A stretch of DNA of 64,000 bases. It comes from an uncultured Eggerthellaceae bacterium (GTDB lineage: Bacteria; Actinomycetota; Coriobacteriia; Coriobacteriales; Eggerthellaceae). Location of the stretch: assembly GCA_910588985.1 (NCBI GenBank), contig CAJURO010000001.1, forward strand, positions 111,329-175,328, given 5' to 3'. The notes under the pieces were generated by a model. The model searched no databases, was not told the origin of the DNA, and worked only from the letters and a program-made list of their open reading frames with translations. Shown here piece after piece: positions 17,633-25,970 of this stretch; the stretch's first letter is position 1; every line of letters starts with the position of its first letter. A program made the position numbers and the translations under genes.

Positions 17633-19687
17633 ATGATCATGCAGCTCGAACATATATCCAAGGCTTTCGGTGGTCGGGAGCTTTTCTCTCAGGTCTCATT
17701 TCGTCTTGAGGCGGGCGACCGCCTTGCGCTCGTAGGCCCCAATGGCGCGGGCAAGACGACGCTGCTCAACATCATATCTGGCGAAGAGGATGCGGATGAG
17801 GGGAAGGTCGTCCTTGCACGTGGGGCAGCGCTTGGGTATTTGGAGCAAGAAGCCATCGAGATGGAGGATAACACCATCTTCGAGGAGGTCATGTCATCCC
17901 AGGCAGAGGTACTCGAAGCAGAACAGCGCCTTCACGCGCTTGAGGCTGATCTGGGGCCAGAGCCCACAGAGGCGCAGCTCTCTGCTGTTGGCAAGGCTCG
18001 TGAGCGCTACGAGCTTCTGGGGGGCTATACGATCGAAGCAAAGGTGCGCAGCGTTCTCTTCGGCATCGGCTTCAAGGAAGAGGATCTTGCCCGTTCGACA
18101 AGCGATTTCTCGGGTGGCTGGCAGATGCGCATCGCGTTGGCCAAGCTGCTTGTGCGCAACCCCGATGTGCTCTTGCTCGACGAGCCCACCAATCATCTCG
18201 ATCTTGAGAGCGTGAAATGGCTCGAGAGCTTCCTTAAAGGATACGAAGGTGCTGTGGTGGTGGTAAGCCATGACCGTGCCTTCATGGACAACCTTGTCAG
18301 CCGTGTTGCTGAGATATCAAACGGCGAAGTCGTGCTCTATCGGGGCAACTACAGCGCATACCTCAAAGAGCGCGAGGAGCGCCTTGAGCGATTGCGCCTT
18401 GAGCGTGCCAAGCGGGACGAGGAGATCGCCAAGATGGAGGCGTTCGTCGAGCGCTTCCGCTATAAGGCCACGAAGGCGAAGCAAGCGCAGGATCGCCTCA
18501 AGAAGCTCGAGCGCATCAAGCAAGAGCTCATTGAGATACCTGAGCAGCGCGCAGCCATACATTTCAACTTCAATCAGCCTCCCCGTACGGGGGACGAGGT
18601 CGTCCGTGCACGAGGGCTGGTGAAGCGCTTCGATGACAAGACGGTATACGACGGCGTTGACCTCACGATCTATCGAGGGGACAAGATAGCGCTTGTAGGC
18701 CCTAACGGCGCGGGCAAGTCGACGCTTCTGAAGATGATCGCGGGCGTGCTTGCTCCCGATGCGGGAGAGATCGAGTATGGCGTGAACGTCTCGCTTACCT
18801 ATTATGCCCAGCATCAGCTGGAGAAGCTCGATAGCTCGAACACGGTCTTCGAAGAGCTTGATCACGCTGCTCCTGGTTGGTCCATCTCGCAGGTTCGCAG
18901 CTTGCTCGGCGCCTTCCTCTTCAAAGGGGACGACGTTGACAAGCGCGTCAAAGTGCTCTCAGGTGGAGAGAAGAGCCGTCTTGCGCTTGCGAAGATGCTC
19001 GTGGCACCTGATCCGCTCCTCTGCCTTGATGAGCCGACCAACCATCTGGACATCTCAAGCGCTGATGTGCTCGAACAGGCGCTCCTTCATTTCGAAGGCA
19101 CCATCTTGCTCATCACGCACGATCGTCACCTTATTCGCAGCATCACCAATCGCATCGTCGAGGTGAAGGATGGTGCCATCACGAGCTACGATGGCGATTA
19201 TGACTACTATCTCTTCAAGTCTGGTGCTGAGGATGCTCCTGCGCTCGATACAAGCGGCAATCCTCGTCTGTCTGAGGGCAATGTGCCGACCGACCAAGAG
19301 CGCAAGGCTGCTTCAGGCGTCTCGATCAACCGCATTTCGCATCGTGGATCGTCTGCCACAGCCGAAGGTGCTGGCGGTCGCGCACGCAAGACAAAGGAGC
19401 AGAAGCGGGCTGAGGCGGAGGAGCGTCAGCGCCGTTCACGCGCAACGCGTGATATTCGCGCGAAGATAGAGAGGCTCGATGCGCAGCTCGCCCAGGATAA
19501 TGCGCGCATGGAGGAGATCCTTGCATTGATGGCCGATCCTGATTTCTACATTCGCGAAGAATCCACTACAGATATCATCGAGGAGCATGGGCGTCTTCGG
19601 GCTCGCATCGATGAGGCGGAGGAGATGTGGTTCTTGCTCAATGAGCAGATGGAAGAAGCATTAGCCTCCGAGCAGGCGAGCAGCTAA
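17633..19687 (+). CDS. ABC-F family ATPase (Uup/EttA-like ribosome-associated factor)
   Basis: A 684-residue tandem ABC protein without membrane segments. The first domain has Walker A GPNGAGKTT and signature SGGWQMRIALAKLL; the second has GPNGAGKST and LSGGEKSRLALAKML; both have LDEPTNHLD Walker B motifs. Between them is the charged P-site-tRNA-interacting linker (about residues 240-310), and a basic coiled C-terminal domain follows (about 575-684), as in Uup/YdiF-type members. ABC-F proteins act on the ribosomal E site; some give antibiotic resistance but nothing here marks this one as such. It heads a cluster with M50 protease, scpA, scpB and rluB. Confidence 0.93.
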   Translation: MIMQLEHISKAFGGRELFSQVSFRLEAGDRLALVGPNGAGKTTLLNIISGEEDADEGKVVLARGAALGYLEQEAIEMEDNTIFEEVMSSQAEVLEAEQRLHALEADLGPEPTEAQLSAVGKARERYELLGGYTIEAKVRSVLFGIGFKEEDLARSTSDFSGGWQMRIALAKLLVRNPDVLLLDEPTNHLDLESVKWLESFLKGYEGAVVVVSHDRAFMDNLVSRVAEISNGEVVLYRGNYSAYLKEREERLERLRLERAKRDEEIAKMEAFVERFRYKATKAKQAQDRLKKLERIKQELIEIPEQRAAIHFNFNQPPRTGDEVVRARGLVKRFDDKTVYDGVDLTIYRGDKIALVGPNGAGKSTLLKMIAGVLAPDAGEIEYGVNVSLTYYAQHQLEKLDSSNTVFEELDHAAPGWSISQVRSLLGAFLFKGDDVDKRVKVLSGGEKSRLALAKMLVAPDPLLCLDEPTNHLDISSADVLEQALLHFEGTILLITHDRHLIRSITNRIVEVKDGAITSYDGDYDYYLFKSGAEDAPALDTSGNPRLSEGNVPTDQERKAASGVSINRISHRGSSATAEGAGGRARKTKEQKRAEAEERQRRSRATRDIRAKIERLDAQLAQDNARMEEILALMADPDFYIREESTTDIIEEHGRLRARIDEAEEMWFLLNEQMEEALASEQASS

Positions 19688-19704
19688 CCAGAGGAGGGTT
19701 TCGC

Positions 19705-20385
19705 GTGGATTCATCCATCATCGCCTATTACGCATGCGCCATCTTGAGCTACGTGCCTGCTATCGTCGTGCACGAGGTAGCGCACGGATTCGCCGCCTAT
19801 AAGCTCGGGGACCCCACCGCAAAGCGCGCGGGGCGTCTCTCGCTGAATCCGATCAAGCATATCGATCCCTTCGGGACGGTGATCCTTCCCCTTTTGCTCA
19901 TGATCCTGCACTGGCCGATCTTCGGGTATGCGAAGCCCGTGCCTTACAACCCCAGCTATTTCAAGGATCCACGCAAAGGGGATGCCATCACGGGGTTGGC
20001 TGGCCCCGCTTCGAACCTCATCATGGCGGGCATCGCGGCCATCATTGCGTGGGTGCTGTATGACTCTTGGCCTCTTCTTGCGCAGAATCCGATAGGCTTC
20101 TACTTCTATTCCATGTTCCTGCCTACCTTCTGCCTCATCAACCTCTATCTCATGTTCTTCAACTTGATCCCGATCCCGCCGCTTGATGGTTCGTCCATCA
20201 TCGCGCTGTTCATCCCTGAGAAGTCTTTGCCGAAGTGGTACGCTATCCAGCAGTATGCGTTCCCTATCTTCATCCTTTGCGTTGTCGTGGTGCCTTATGT
20301 GATCGATTTCAATCCCTTTGGGTGGTACCTGAATGTCACAGCGGGCAATTTGGCGAACTTGATGTTCCCCTTCAGGATCGCTTAG
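19705..20385 (+). CDS. Site-2-protease-like M50 zinc metallopeptidase
   Basis: The 226-residue membrane protein has HEVAHG (HExxH zinc motif, about residue 24) in the first helix region and NLIPIPPLDGS near residue 155, the second metal-binding motif of family M50B. About five to six transmembrane segments are visible and there is no PDZ domain, so it is a short Rip3/SpoIVFB-like type lacking regulatory domains. It should cleave substrates inside the membrane; the substrate is unknown. GTG start with AGGAGG upstream. Location directly before scpA is common in Gram-positive genomes. Confidence 0.92.
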   Translation: MDSSIIAYYACAILSYVPAIVVHEVAHGFAAYKLGDPTAKRAGRLSLNPIKHIDPFGTVILPLLLMILHWPIFGYAKPVPYNPSYFKDPRKGDAITGLAGPASNLIMAGIAAIIAWVLYDSWPLLAQNPIGFYFYSMFLPTFCLINLYLMFFNLIPIPPLDGSSIIALFIPEKSLPKWYAIQQYAFPIFILCVVVVPYVIDFNPFGWYLNVTAGNLANLMFPFRIA

Positions 20386-20416
20386 GACAGAGAGAGCGTG
20401 GTCGACAAAGGAGCAC

Positions 20417-21187
20417 ATGGCATATAAGGTCAACATAGAGGGATTCGAGGGGCCATTCGATCTTCTGCTGTACCTGGTCAGCAAGAAGAAGGTCGACATC
20501 GGCTCTGTTTCCATCTCAGAGATCGCAGATCAGTATCTGGAGGAGATCGCGCGGATGCGCACGCTCGATCTGGATGTTGCCTCGGATTTCCTTCTTGTGG
20601 CCTCGACGCTGCTTGAGCTCAAGGCGCAGTCGCTCATCCCTGAGAAGCGCGAAGGGGTCGAGGCTGAGATCGCCGAGATGTCTCCTGTCGAGGCGCGCGC
20701 TGAGCTTGTGCGGCGTTTGCTCGAGTACAAGAAGTACCGCTCGGCATCTGATTCGCTCTACCAACGCTATATGCAGACATCGCGCTTGCATGCGCGTCCC
20801 TTTGGCCCCGATGCGGTCTTTCTTCAGAAGATGCCCGACTTCCTTGAAGGGGTCACGCTCGATTCTTTGGGCTTGCTTGCGGCATCGGCGCTCGCACGTC
20901 GCGAGGTGTTCTTGCTTGAGTCGGAGCATATCGCCTCGGCGCCGCTTCCCGTGGAGACTCATGTGCGCGCCATCCATGCGCGCCTTGCGAATCGCAAGCA
21001 TGCAACATTCACCGAGCTCATCTCTGACGCGACGCGCAAGGATGTCATCGTGGTCACCTTCTTGGCGATCCTTGAGCTTTACAAGAGGCAGATGGTCACG
21101 CTTTCCCAGGATGCGAGCTTCGGCGATATCCAGATCGATTTCATCGAAGGTTCGGGCGAGCTCAATTTGGATGATCTTGACGAATAA
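20417..21187 (+). CDS. scpA: Segregation and condensation protein A
   Basis: ScpA is the kleisin of the bacterial SMC condensin. The 256-residue protein starts with KVNIEGFEGPFDLLLYLVSK, the conserved SMC-neck-binding start, and ends with a winged-helix region (TFLAILELYKRQMVTLSQD). An AAAGGAG precedes the ATG. scpB follows after 11 bases. smc itself is not in the window. Confidence 0.96.
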   Translation: MAYKVNIEGFEGPFDLLLYLVSKKKVDIGSVSISEIADQYLEEIARMRTLDLDVASDFLLVASTLLELKAQSLIPEKREGVEAEIAEMSPVEARAELVRRLLEYKKYRSASDSLYQRYMQTSRLHARPFGPDAVFLQKMPDFLEGVTLDSLGLLAASALARREVFLLESEHIASAPLPVETHVRAIHARLANRKHATFTELISDATRKDVIVVTFLAILELYKRQMVTLSQDASFGDIQIDFIEGSGELNLDDLDE

Positions 21188-21198
21188 GGAAGTCAATC

Positions 21199-21876
21199 AT
21201 GTTCGAAGGTTTGGAAAAGGAACATATCGAAGGAGCCATTGAGGCAATGCTGTTCGTTACAGACGAGCCGACATCCCCTCTCGATCTGGCCAAGATGCTC
21301 GAGTGCGAGGTGTCAGATGTGACGAGCGCACTGTCGTCACTGCAGGCACATCTTGAGGAGCGCGATGCAGGCATTCAGCTGCGCGAGGTCGCAGGTGGAT
21401 GGCGTCTTTACACACATCCGCGCTATCATGAGCTCATCGAGGAATACGTGCTTTCTTGGGATACCCGAAAGCTCAGCCAGGCCGCCATGGAGACGCTTGC
21501 GGTCATTGCATACACGCAGCCTGTCACACGCGCAGGGGTCTCCTCGGTGCGTGGAGTGAGCTCTGACAGCTCCATCAATTCGCTTGTCGAGAAGGGGCTC
21601 GTGCGCGAGGTGGGCGTGAGCGAGGCTCAGGGCAATCCTGTTCTCTATGGCACGACGCGCGCGTTCCTTGAGAAATTCGGCCTGCGCAACACAGGCGATC
21701 TTCCTGACATTGCCGAGTTCGCCCCTGACGAGGAGATGCGCACGCTCATCATGCAACGTCTTGGCGCTACGCAAGAGGAGATCGAGGCAACGGTTGCAGA
21801 TGCGCTTGCCTCTTCGATCGGCGTGGTCGAGAAGATCGACTTCGACGCGCTCGAGTTTGACTTCGACGATGAATGA
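21199..21876 (+). CDS. scpB: Segregation and condensation protein B
   Basis: The 225-residue protein has the two winged-helix domains of ScpB, including SQAAMETLAVIAYTQPVTRA and a LVREVGVSEAQGNPVLYGTT wing. ScpB dimerises and bridges the ScpA kleisin to complete SMC-ScpAB, which drives origin segregation. It is cotranscribed with scpA and overlaps or abuts rluB. Confidence 0.96.
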   Translation: MFEGLEKEHIEGAIEAMLFVTDEPTSPLDLAKMLECEVSDVTSALSSLQAHLEERDAGIQLREVAGGWRLYTHPRYHELIEEYVLSWDTRKLSQAAMETLAVIAYTQPVTRAGVSSVRGVSSDSSINSLVEKGLVREVGVSEAQGNPVLYGTTRAFLEKFGLRNTGDLPDIAEFAPDEEMRTLIMQRLGATQEEIEATVADALASSIGVVEKIDFDALEFDFDDE

Positions 21877-21877
21877 G

Positions 21878-22582
21878 ATGCGTCTCCAACGCTTCCTCGC
21901 ACGTGCTGGGGTTGCTTCAAGGCGCGCGAGCGAAGAGCTGATCACCTCAGGGCGCGTGACAGTGAACGGGCAGGTCGTGCGCGAATTGGGGACGAGAGTT
22001 GACGCCGATAAGGATGCGGTCGCCTTTGATGGCAGAGCTGTGGTGCTTGAAGCCTCTCATGTGACCATCATGCTCAACAAGCCATGTGGGTACATCACCA
22101 CTATGAAGGACGAGCGCGGTCGTGCGAGCGTGGCGGAGCTCATCCCTCTTGATGAATATCCCGCGCTCTTCCCGATCGGGCGTCTCGATAAGGACACCTC
22201 AGGGCTCTTGCTCTTCACCGATGATGGGGAGCTTGGGGACAAGCTCTTGCATCCGCGGCATCATATTGGCAAGACCTATCTTGCAACAATACAAGGCATG
22301 CCTACGCAAGAGGAGATCGCATGTCTCCGAACAGGCATCGAGCTTGATGGTCGCATGACTGCTCCTGCTGAGTGCGAGCTTTTAGCGAAGGGGAGACTGT
22401 CTGAGGTGCGCATTCAGATCTTCGAAGGCAGGAATCGCCAGGTCAGACGTATGTTCGAAGCTATCGGACATCCCGTTGTCAAGCTTGAGCGCGTGGCGAT
22501 CGGCGGTCTTTCGCTTGGAGAGCTTGAGCGTGGCACATGGAGGCAGCTGACTGCCGACGACTTCGCCGCGCTTAACATTTGA
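21878..22582 (+). CDS. rluB: rRNA pseudouridine synthase, RluB/RsuA family
   Basis: A 234-residue protein with an N-terminal S4 RNA-binding domain (MRLQRFLARAGVASRRASEE) and the pseudouridine synthase core with catalytic Asp in GRLDKDTSGLLLF. The scpA-scpB-rluB order marks it as the RluB-type enzyme acting on 23S rRNA. ATG 21878 is chosen by alignment to the usual MRLQ start; an ATG at 21869 overlapping scpB is possible. Its TGA is also the first bases of the inverted-repeat element that follows. Confidence 0.93.
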   Translation: MRLQRFLARAGVASRRASEELITSGRVTVNGQVVRELGTRVDADKDAVAFDGRAVVLEASHVTIMLNKPCGYITTMKDERGRASVAELIPLDEYPALFPIGRLDKDTSGLLLFTDDGELGDKLLHPRHHIGKTYLATIQGMPTQEEIACLRTGIELDGRMTAPAECELLAKGRLSEVRIQIFEGRNRQVRRMFEAIGHPVVKLERVAIGGLSLGELERGTWRQLTADDFAALNI

Positions 22583-22746
22583 CTCTGTTAATCCAGATTA
22601 AATGCACAGTGGGCTGCCATATGATGATGAAAGCGAGGTAAGCCAAAGGAGCTGAGAGACCTTGGCTCGAAGCGACGACGCGGCGAGACTTTCATCATCA
22701 TATGGGAACCTTCAAGCGCAGTATATCCAGCTTGGGTTAACAGAGC
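22582..22746 (+). repeat. Inverted-repeat element, copy 1 (between rluB and tyrA)
   Basis: A 165-bp element bounded by ACTCTGTTAA and its near-complement TTAACAGAGC. The inner ends are a perfect inverted repeat CATATGATGATGAAAG (22618-22633 and, inverted, 22689-22704). The 55-bp centre contains AAAGGAG (22645-22651) 10 bases before a TTG start (22662) followed by an open frame that runs into tyrA. The minicistron ATGATGATGAAAGCGAGGTAA (six codons and a stop at 22621-22641) precedes the SD. The same element recurs at 49511-49678. No transposase is present; this could be a MITE or a structured RNA cassette. Confidence 0.85.
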
Positions 22747-22760
22747 CTAACGTTTACAAT
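22732..22760 (+). promoter_or_regulatory. Probable tyrA promoter, -35 inside the repeat element
   Basis: TTGGGT (22732-22737), exactly 17 bp, then TACAAT (22755-22760). The -35 is within the right arm of the element and the -10 is just outside it. The predicted transcript would begin near 22767 and include the AAGGGGG ribosome site of the GTG at 22800. Confidence 0.55.
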
Positions 22761-22799
22761 TGGATGAGGGAATTCAGGTATCACAAGGGGGACACGAAG

Positions 22800-23987
22800 G
22801 TGGAAGAAAGCACCGCAGAGCAGATATCGACTGAACAGCCTGCAAGCACATTCGAGAGCATTTGCATTATCGGTCTTGGATTGATCGGAGCGTCGATCGC
22901 CGCTGCACTCAAGCGCGCTTATCCAGACGTGCGCATCTTCGGTGTTGATACGGATTCTCGCACCCGCGTTGTTGCGCTTGAGCGTGGCTGGGTAGATGAG
23001 GTGAGCGGTCCTGAGGACGAGTCATTCGCCCACTTCATCACCGACGCGGCAGACCTTGTCATCATCGCCACCCCCGTTGCCTGCGTGGAAGAGTATCTGG
23101 AGAAGCTTGCAGCGCTTGGCTATCAGGGTGTTGTCACCGACACCGTCTCCACGAAGACGCACATCATCGAAGCGGCTGAGCGGATCCTTCCTTCTCCGCA
23201 GAACTATATCCCAGGGCATCCCATGTCGGGCTCGGAGAACAACGGCATAGATGGTGCGCGCTCGGATCTTTTCGAAGGAAGCAACTGGATCCTTTGTCCC
23301 GATGCACAGACGGTGCCTGAGCATTATCAGGCACTCCATGAGCTCATCTGCGGACTGTCCGCGCGCGTTGTTTCGATAAAGCGCGAAGACCACGACAAGA
23401 CCGTAGCTATCGTGAGCCATGTGCCGCATCTTGTTGCTTCGGCGCTTGTCAACTTGGCAAACAACCATGCTGATGAGAGCAAGTCGATCATGCGCCTTGC
23501 TGCTGGCGGCTTCAAGGATACGACGCGGATCGCAGCAGGAAGCCCGAAGCTTTGGTGTGGCATCGCATTCGACAATGCTGACGCGCTCCTCTCAGGGCTC
23601 GAGGAGATGACATCCATTCTCGACTCGTTCGCCACCGCCATTCGCGAAGAGGATCGCGCAAGCTTCACCGACCTGCTCGGGCAAGCCGCTAAGACGCGTC
23701 GCGCACTTCCGAGCGCGTGGATACCATCAAGCGAGAGGCTGCTTGAGGTGCGCATCCCCATGGTCAACAAGACAGGCGTGGTAGCCGAGGTGACCACGAT
23801 CGCAAGCTCGGTGGGATGCAACATCCAGTCCATCGAGATCGACCATCTCTCCGAGGGGAACGCTGTCCTTTCGTTGATGTTGACCGATGAGGGCGATGTC
23901 GGACAGTTATCGTTTAAACTGATCAATGCAGGATATTCGGTTTCGTTTTCACCGATCGAGCCAAAGGAGCACGCTCATGTCCAATGA
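22800..23987 (+). CDS. tyrA: Prephenate dehydrogenase with C-terminal ACT domain
   Basis: TyrA oxidises prephenate to 4-hydroxyphenylpyruvate for tyrosine synthesis. It has a Rossmann NAD-binding motif IIGLGLIGASIAAALKRAY, catalytic-region sequence IPGHPMSGSENNG, and an ACT domain from about residue 320 (VRIPMVNKTGVVAEVTTIAS), the likely site of tyrosine feedback. GTG 22800 has AAGGGGG 8 bases upstream and gives 395 residues. The frame is open further back through the repeat element to a TTG with its own Shine-Dalgarno at 22662, which would add 46 residues. It begins the coupled run into aroA. Confidence 0.93.
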   Translation: MEESTAEQISTEQPASTFESICIIGLGLIGASIAAALKRAYPDVRIFGVDTDSRTRVVALERGWVDEVSGPEDESFAHFITDAADLVIIATPVACVEEYLEKLAALGYQGVVTDTVSTKTHIIEAAERILPSPQNYIPGHPMSGSENNGIDGARSDLFEGSNWILCPDAQTVPEHYQALHELICGLSARVVSIKREDHDKTVAIVSHVPHLVASALVNLANNHADESKSIMRLAAGGFKDTTRIAAGSPKLWCGIAFDNADALLSGLEEMTSILDSFATAIREEDRASFTDLLGQAAKTRRALPSAWIPSSERLLEVRIPMVNKTGVVAEVTTIASSVGCNIQSIEIDHLSEGNAVLSLMLTDEGDVGQLSFKLINAGYSVSFSPIEPKEHAHVQ

Positions 23988-25302
23988 GAAGTCGACTGCA
24001 TTCGCGCCGCTTACCTCTCCACTTAAGGGTACGGCGAAGCTTCCAGGGGACAAGTCGATCTCGCACCGAGCAGTCCTCTTTGCCGCAATGGCCGAAGGGA
24101 TGTCGCATCTTGCGGGCGTTCTTGATTCTGAGGATGTGCGCTCTTCGATCAACGTGGTGACGCAGCTTGGGGCAAAGGTTGACCTTCTTCCGAGTGACGA
24201 TGGCTCGCTTGAGGGCACTGTCACGGGCTGGGGAAGCAATGGCCCGATTCAGCCTACCGAGCCTCTTGATTGCGGGAATTCTGGCACGACGGCACGGTTG
24301 CTCATGGGCATGCTTGCACCTTGGGGGATCGAGGCAACCATCACGGGCGATGATTCTCTCAAGCGGCGTCCCATGCGCCGCAATACCGCACCGCTCATGA
24401 AGATGGGCGTTCAGTTCAAGCCTGCCGAGGCTGACCATCTGCCCATCACCGAGAACGGTTGCAAGCAGCTGCGCGCGATCACCTATGATGCTCCGATGGC
24501 ATCCGCTCAGCTCAAGACCGCGGTTCTCCTTGCGGGTGTGTATGCCAAGGGTAAAACAACCGTGAACGAGCCGGCGCCTTCGCGAAACCATACCGAGCTC
24601 ATGCTTCCTGAATTCGGCGTGACAACAACAGCGGGCACGCGCGTTGCCACCGTAACGGGACCTGCGCTCATGCATGCCTCTGACATCATCGTTCCAGGGG
24701 ACCCCTCTTCAGCCGCCTTCCTTTGCGCTGCTGCCATCCTGAAGCCAGGCAGCGCTCTCACCATAGAGAACGTCTCGCTCAATCCCGCGCGCATCGGATT
24801 CGTCCGCACGCTCGAGCGCATGGGAGCCAACATCGCCGAGCATCGCACAGGGGCTGAGGGCAAGGAATACGTGGGGACCATCACGGTCTCTTCAACGGGA
24901 AGCCTTCGGGGCTGCGAAGTGCCAAGCCAGCATTTTGCGTCCATCATCGATGAGGTTCCCATCCTGGCGCTCGTTGCGGCGCATGCGAAAGGGGTTACAG
25001 TCTTTCGGGGTGTGTCTGAACTGAGGGTGAAGGAATCAGATCGGCTTCAGGCTATCATCGACGGACTTGATAAGCTGGGCGTGGATGCCTGGGAAGAGGG
25101 CGGCAACCTCTTTGTCGAAGGCGATCCTGGCCTTGAGATACCTGAAGGTGTCGTGTTCGACACCCATGGTGATCATCGCTTGGCCATGACATGGGCAATT
25201 GCTGGATTGACGGGCAATACGCCTGTTGAGGTCAAGGGATTCGATTGCATCAACGTGAGCTATCCCAACTTCTTGACCGACATCGAAAGGCTGTGCTCAT
25301 GA
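23977..25302 (+). CDS. aroA: 3-phosphoshikimate 1-carboxyvinyltransferase (EPSP synthase)
   Basis: The 441-residue enzyme joins shikimate-3-phosphate and PEP in the shikimate pathway. Motifs: PGDKSISHRAVLFAA, LDCGNSGTTARLLMG, KESDRLQAIIDGL and DHRLAMTWAIAGL. ATG 23977 has AAAGGAG 8 bases upstream and overlaps the tyrA stop by 11 bases, so translation is coupled to tyrA. The gene overlaps cmk by ATGA. Confidence 0.97.
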   Translation: MSNEKSTAFAPLTSPLKGTAKLPGDKSISHRAVLFAAMAEGMSHLAGVLDSEDVRSSINVVTQLGAKVDLLPSDDGSLEGTVTGWGSNGPIQPTEPLDCGNSGTTARLLMGMLAPWGIEATITGDDSLKRRPMRRNTAPLMKMGVQFKPAEADHLPITENGCKQLRAITYDAPMASAQLKTAVLLAGVYAKGKTTVNEPAPSRNHTELMLPEFGVTTTAGTRVATVTGPALMHASDIIVPGDPSSAAFLCAAAILKPGSALTIENVSLNPARIGFVRTLERMGANIAEHRTGAEGKEYVGTITVSSTGSLRGCEVPSQHFASIIDEVPILALVAAHAKGVTVFRGVSELRVKESDRLQAIIDGLDKLGVDAWEEGGNLFVEGDPGLEIPEGVVFDTHGDHRLAMTWAIAGLTGNTPVEVKGFDCINVSYPNFLTDIERLCS

Positions 25303-25970
25303 TCGTGGCGATTGACGGTCCAAGCGGGGCTGGCAAGTCGACCGTTGCCAAGGCAGTCGCCAAGAAGATAGGCTTTTCGTGCCTTGATACGGGCGCGATG
25401 TATCGAAGCATCGCATACCTTGCCTGCAAGGAAGGCATCTCGCTTGATGACGAGGCGGCCCTTACGAAGCTTGCTCAGTCGGTAGACATCTCGTTTGGGC
25501 ATGTGGAGGGAGATCCCATCCCACGCTCGGTCTTCATCAATGGTGAAGATGTCACGACGGCTATTCGCACCGCCCAGATCGACAAAGCGGTGAGCCCGGT
25601 CTCTGCAACTCCTGGCGTGCGGGAAGCGCTTCTGGAGTGCCAGCGGCGGATCGGCCACGCAGGCGATTACGTGGTCGAAGGCCGTGACATCGGCACGGTG
25701 GTGTTTCCCGATGCGGAGGTGAAGGTGTTCCTCACCGCATCAGATGAGGAGCGTGCTCATCGTCGGGTTCGCCAGAACGCTGACCGCGGCATCGGCTCGA
25801 TCGACTACGAGGAAGTGCTTGCCGATATCAGGCGTCGTGACACCGTTGATTCATCTCGCGCGTGTGCGCCGCTCAAGCAGGCTGAGGACGCCATCCATAT
25901 GGATACGACGGCTCTGTATATCGAAGAGGTCATCGAGCAGATCTGCGCCTTGGCACGTGGCGAGGCGTGA
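25299..25970 (+). CDS. cmk: Cytidylate kinase
   Basis: A 223-residue P-loop kinase phosphorylating CMP and dCMP. Walker A IDGPSGAGKSTVAKAVA is followed by LDTGAMYRSIAYLAC, VVEGRDIGTVVFPDA and a lid region with RVRQNADRGIGS, all typical of Cmk. It starts within the aroA stop (ATGA) and ends within the plsC start (GTGA). Confidence 0.97.
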   Translation: MIVAIDGPSGAGKSTVAKAVAKKIGFSCLDTGAMYRSIAYLACKEGISLDDEAALTKLAQSVDISFGHVEGDPIPRSVFINGEDVTTAIRTAQIDKAVSPVSATPGVREALLECQRRIGHAGDYVVEGRDIGTVVFPDAEVKVFLTASDEERAHRRVRQNADRGIGSIDYEEVLADIRRRDTVDSSRACAPLKQAEDAIHMDTTALYIEEVIEQICALARGEA

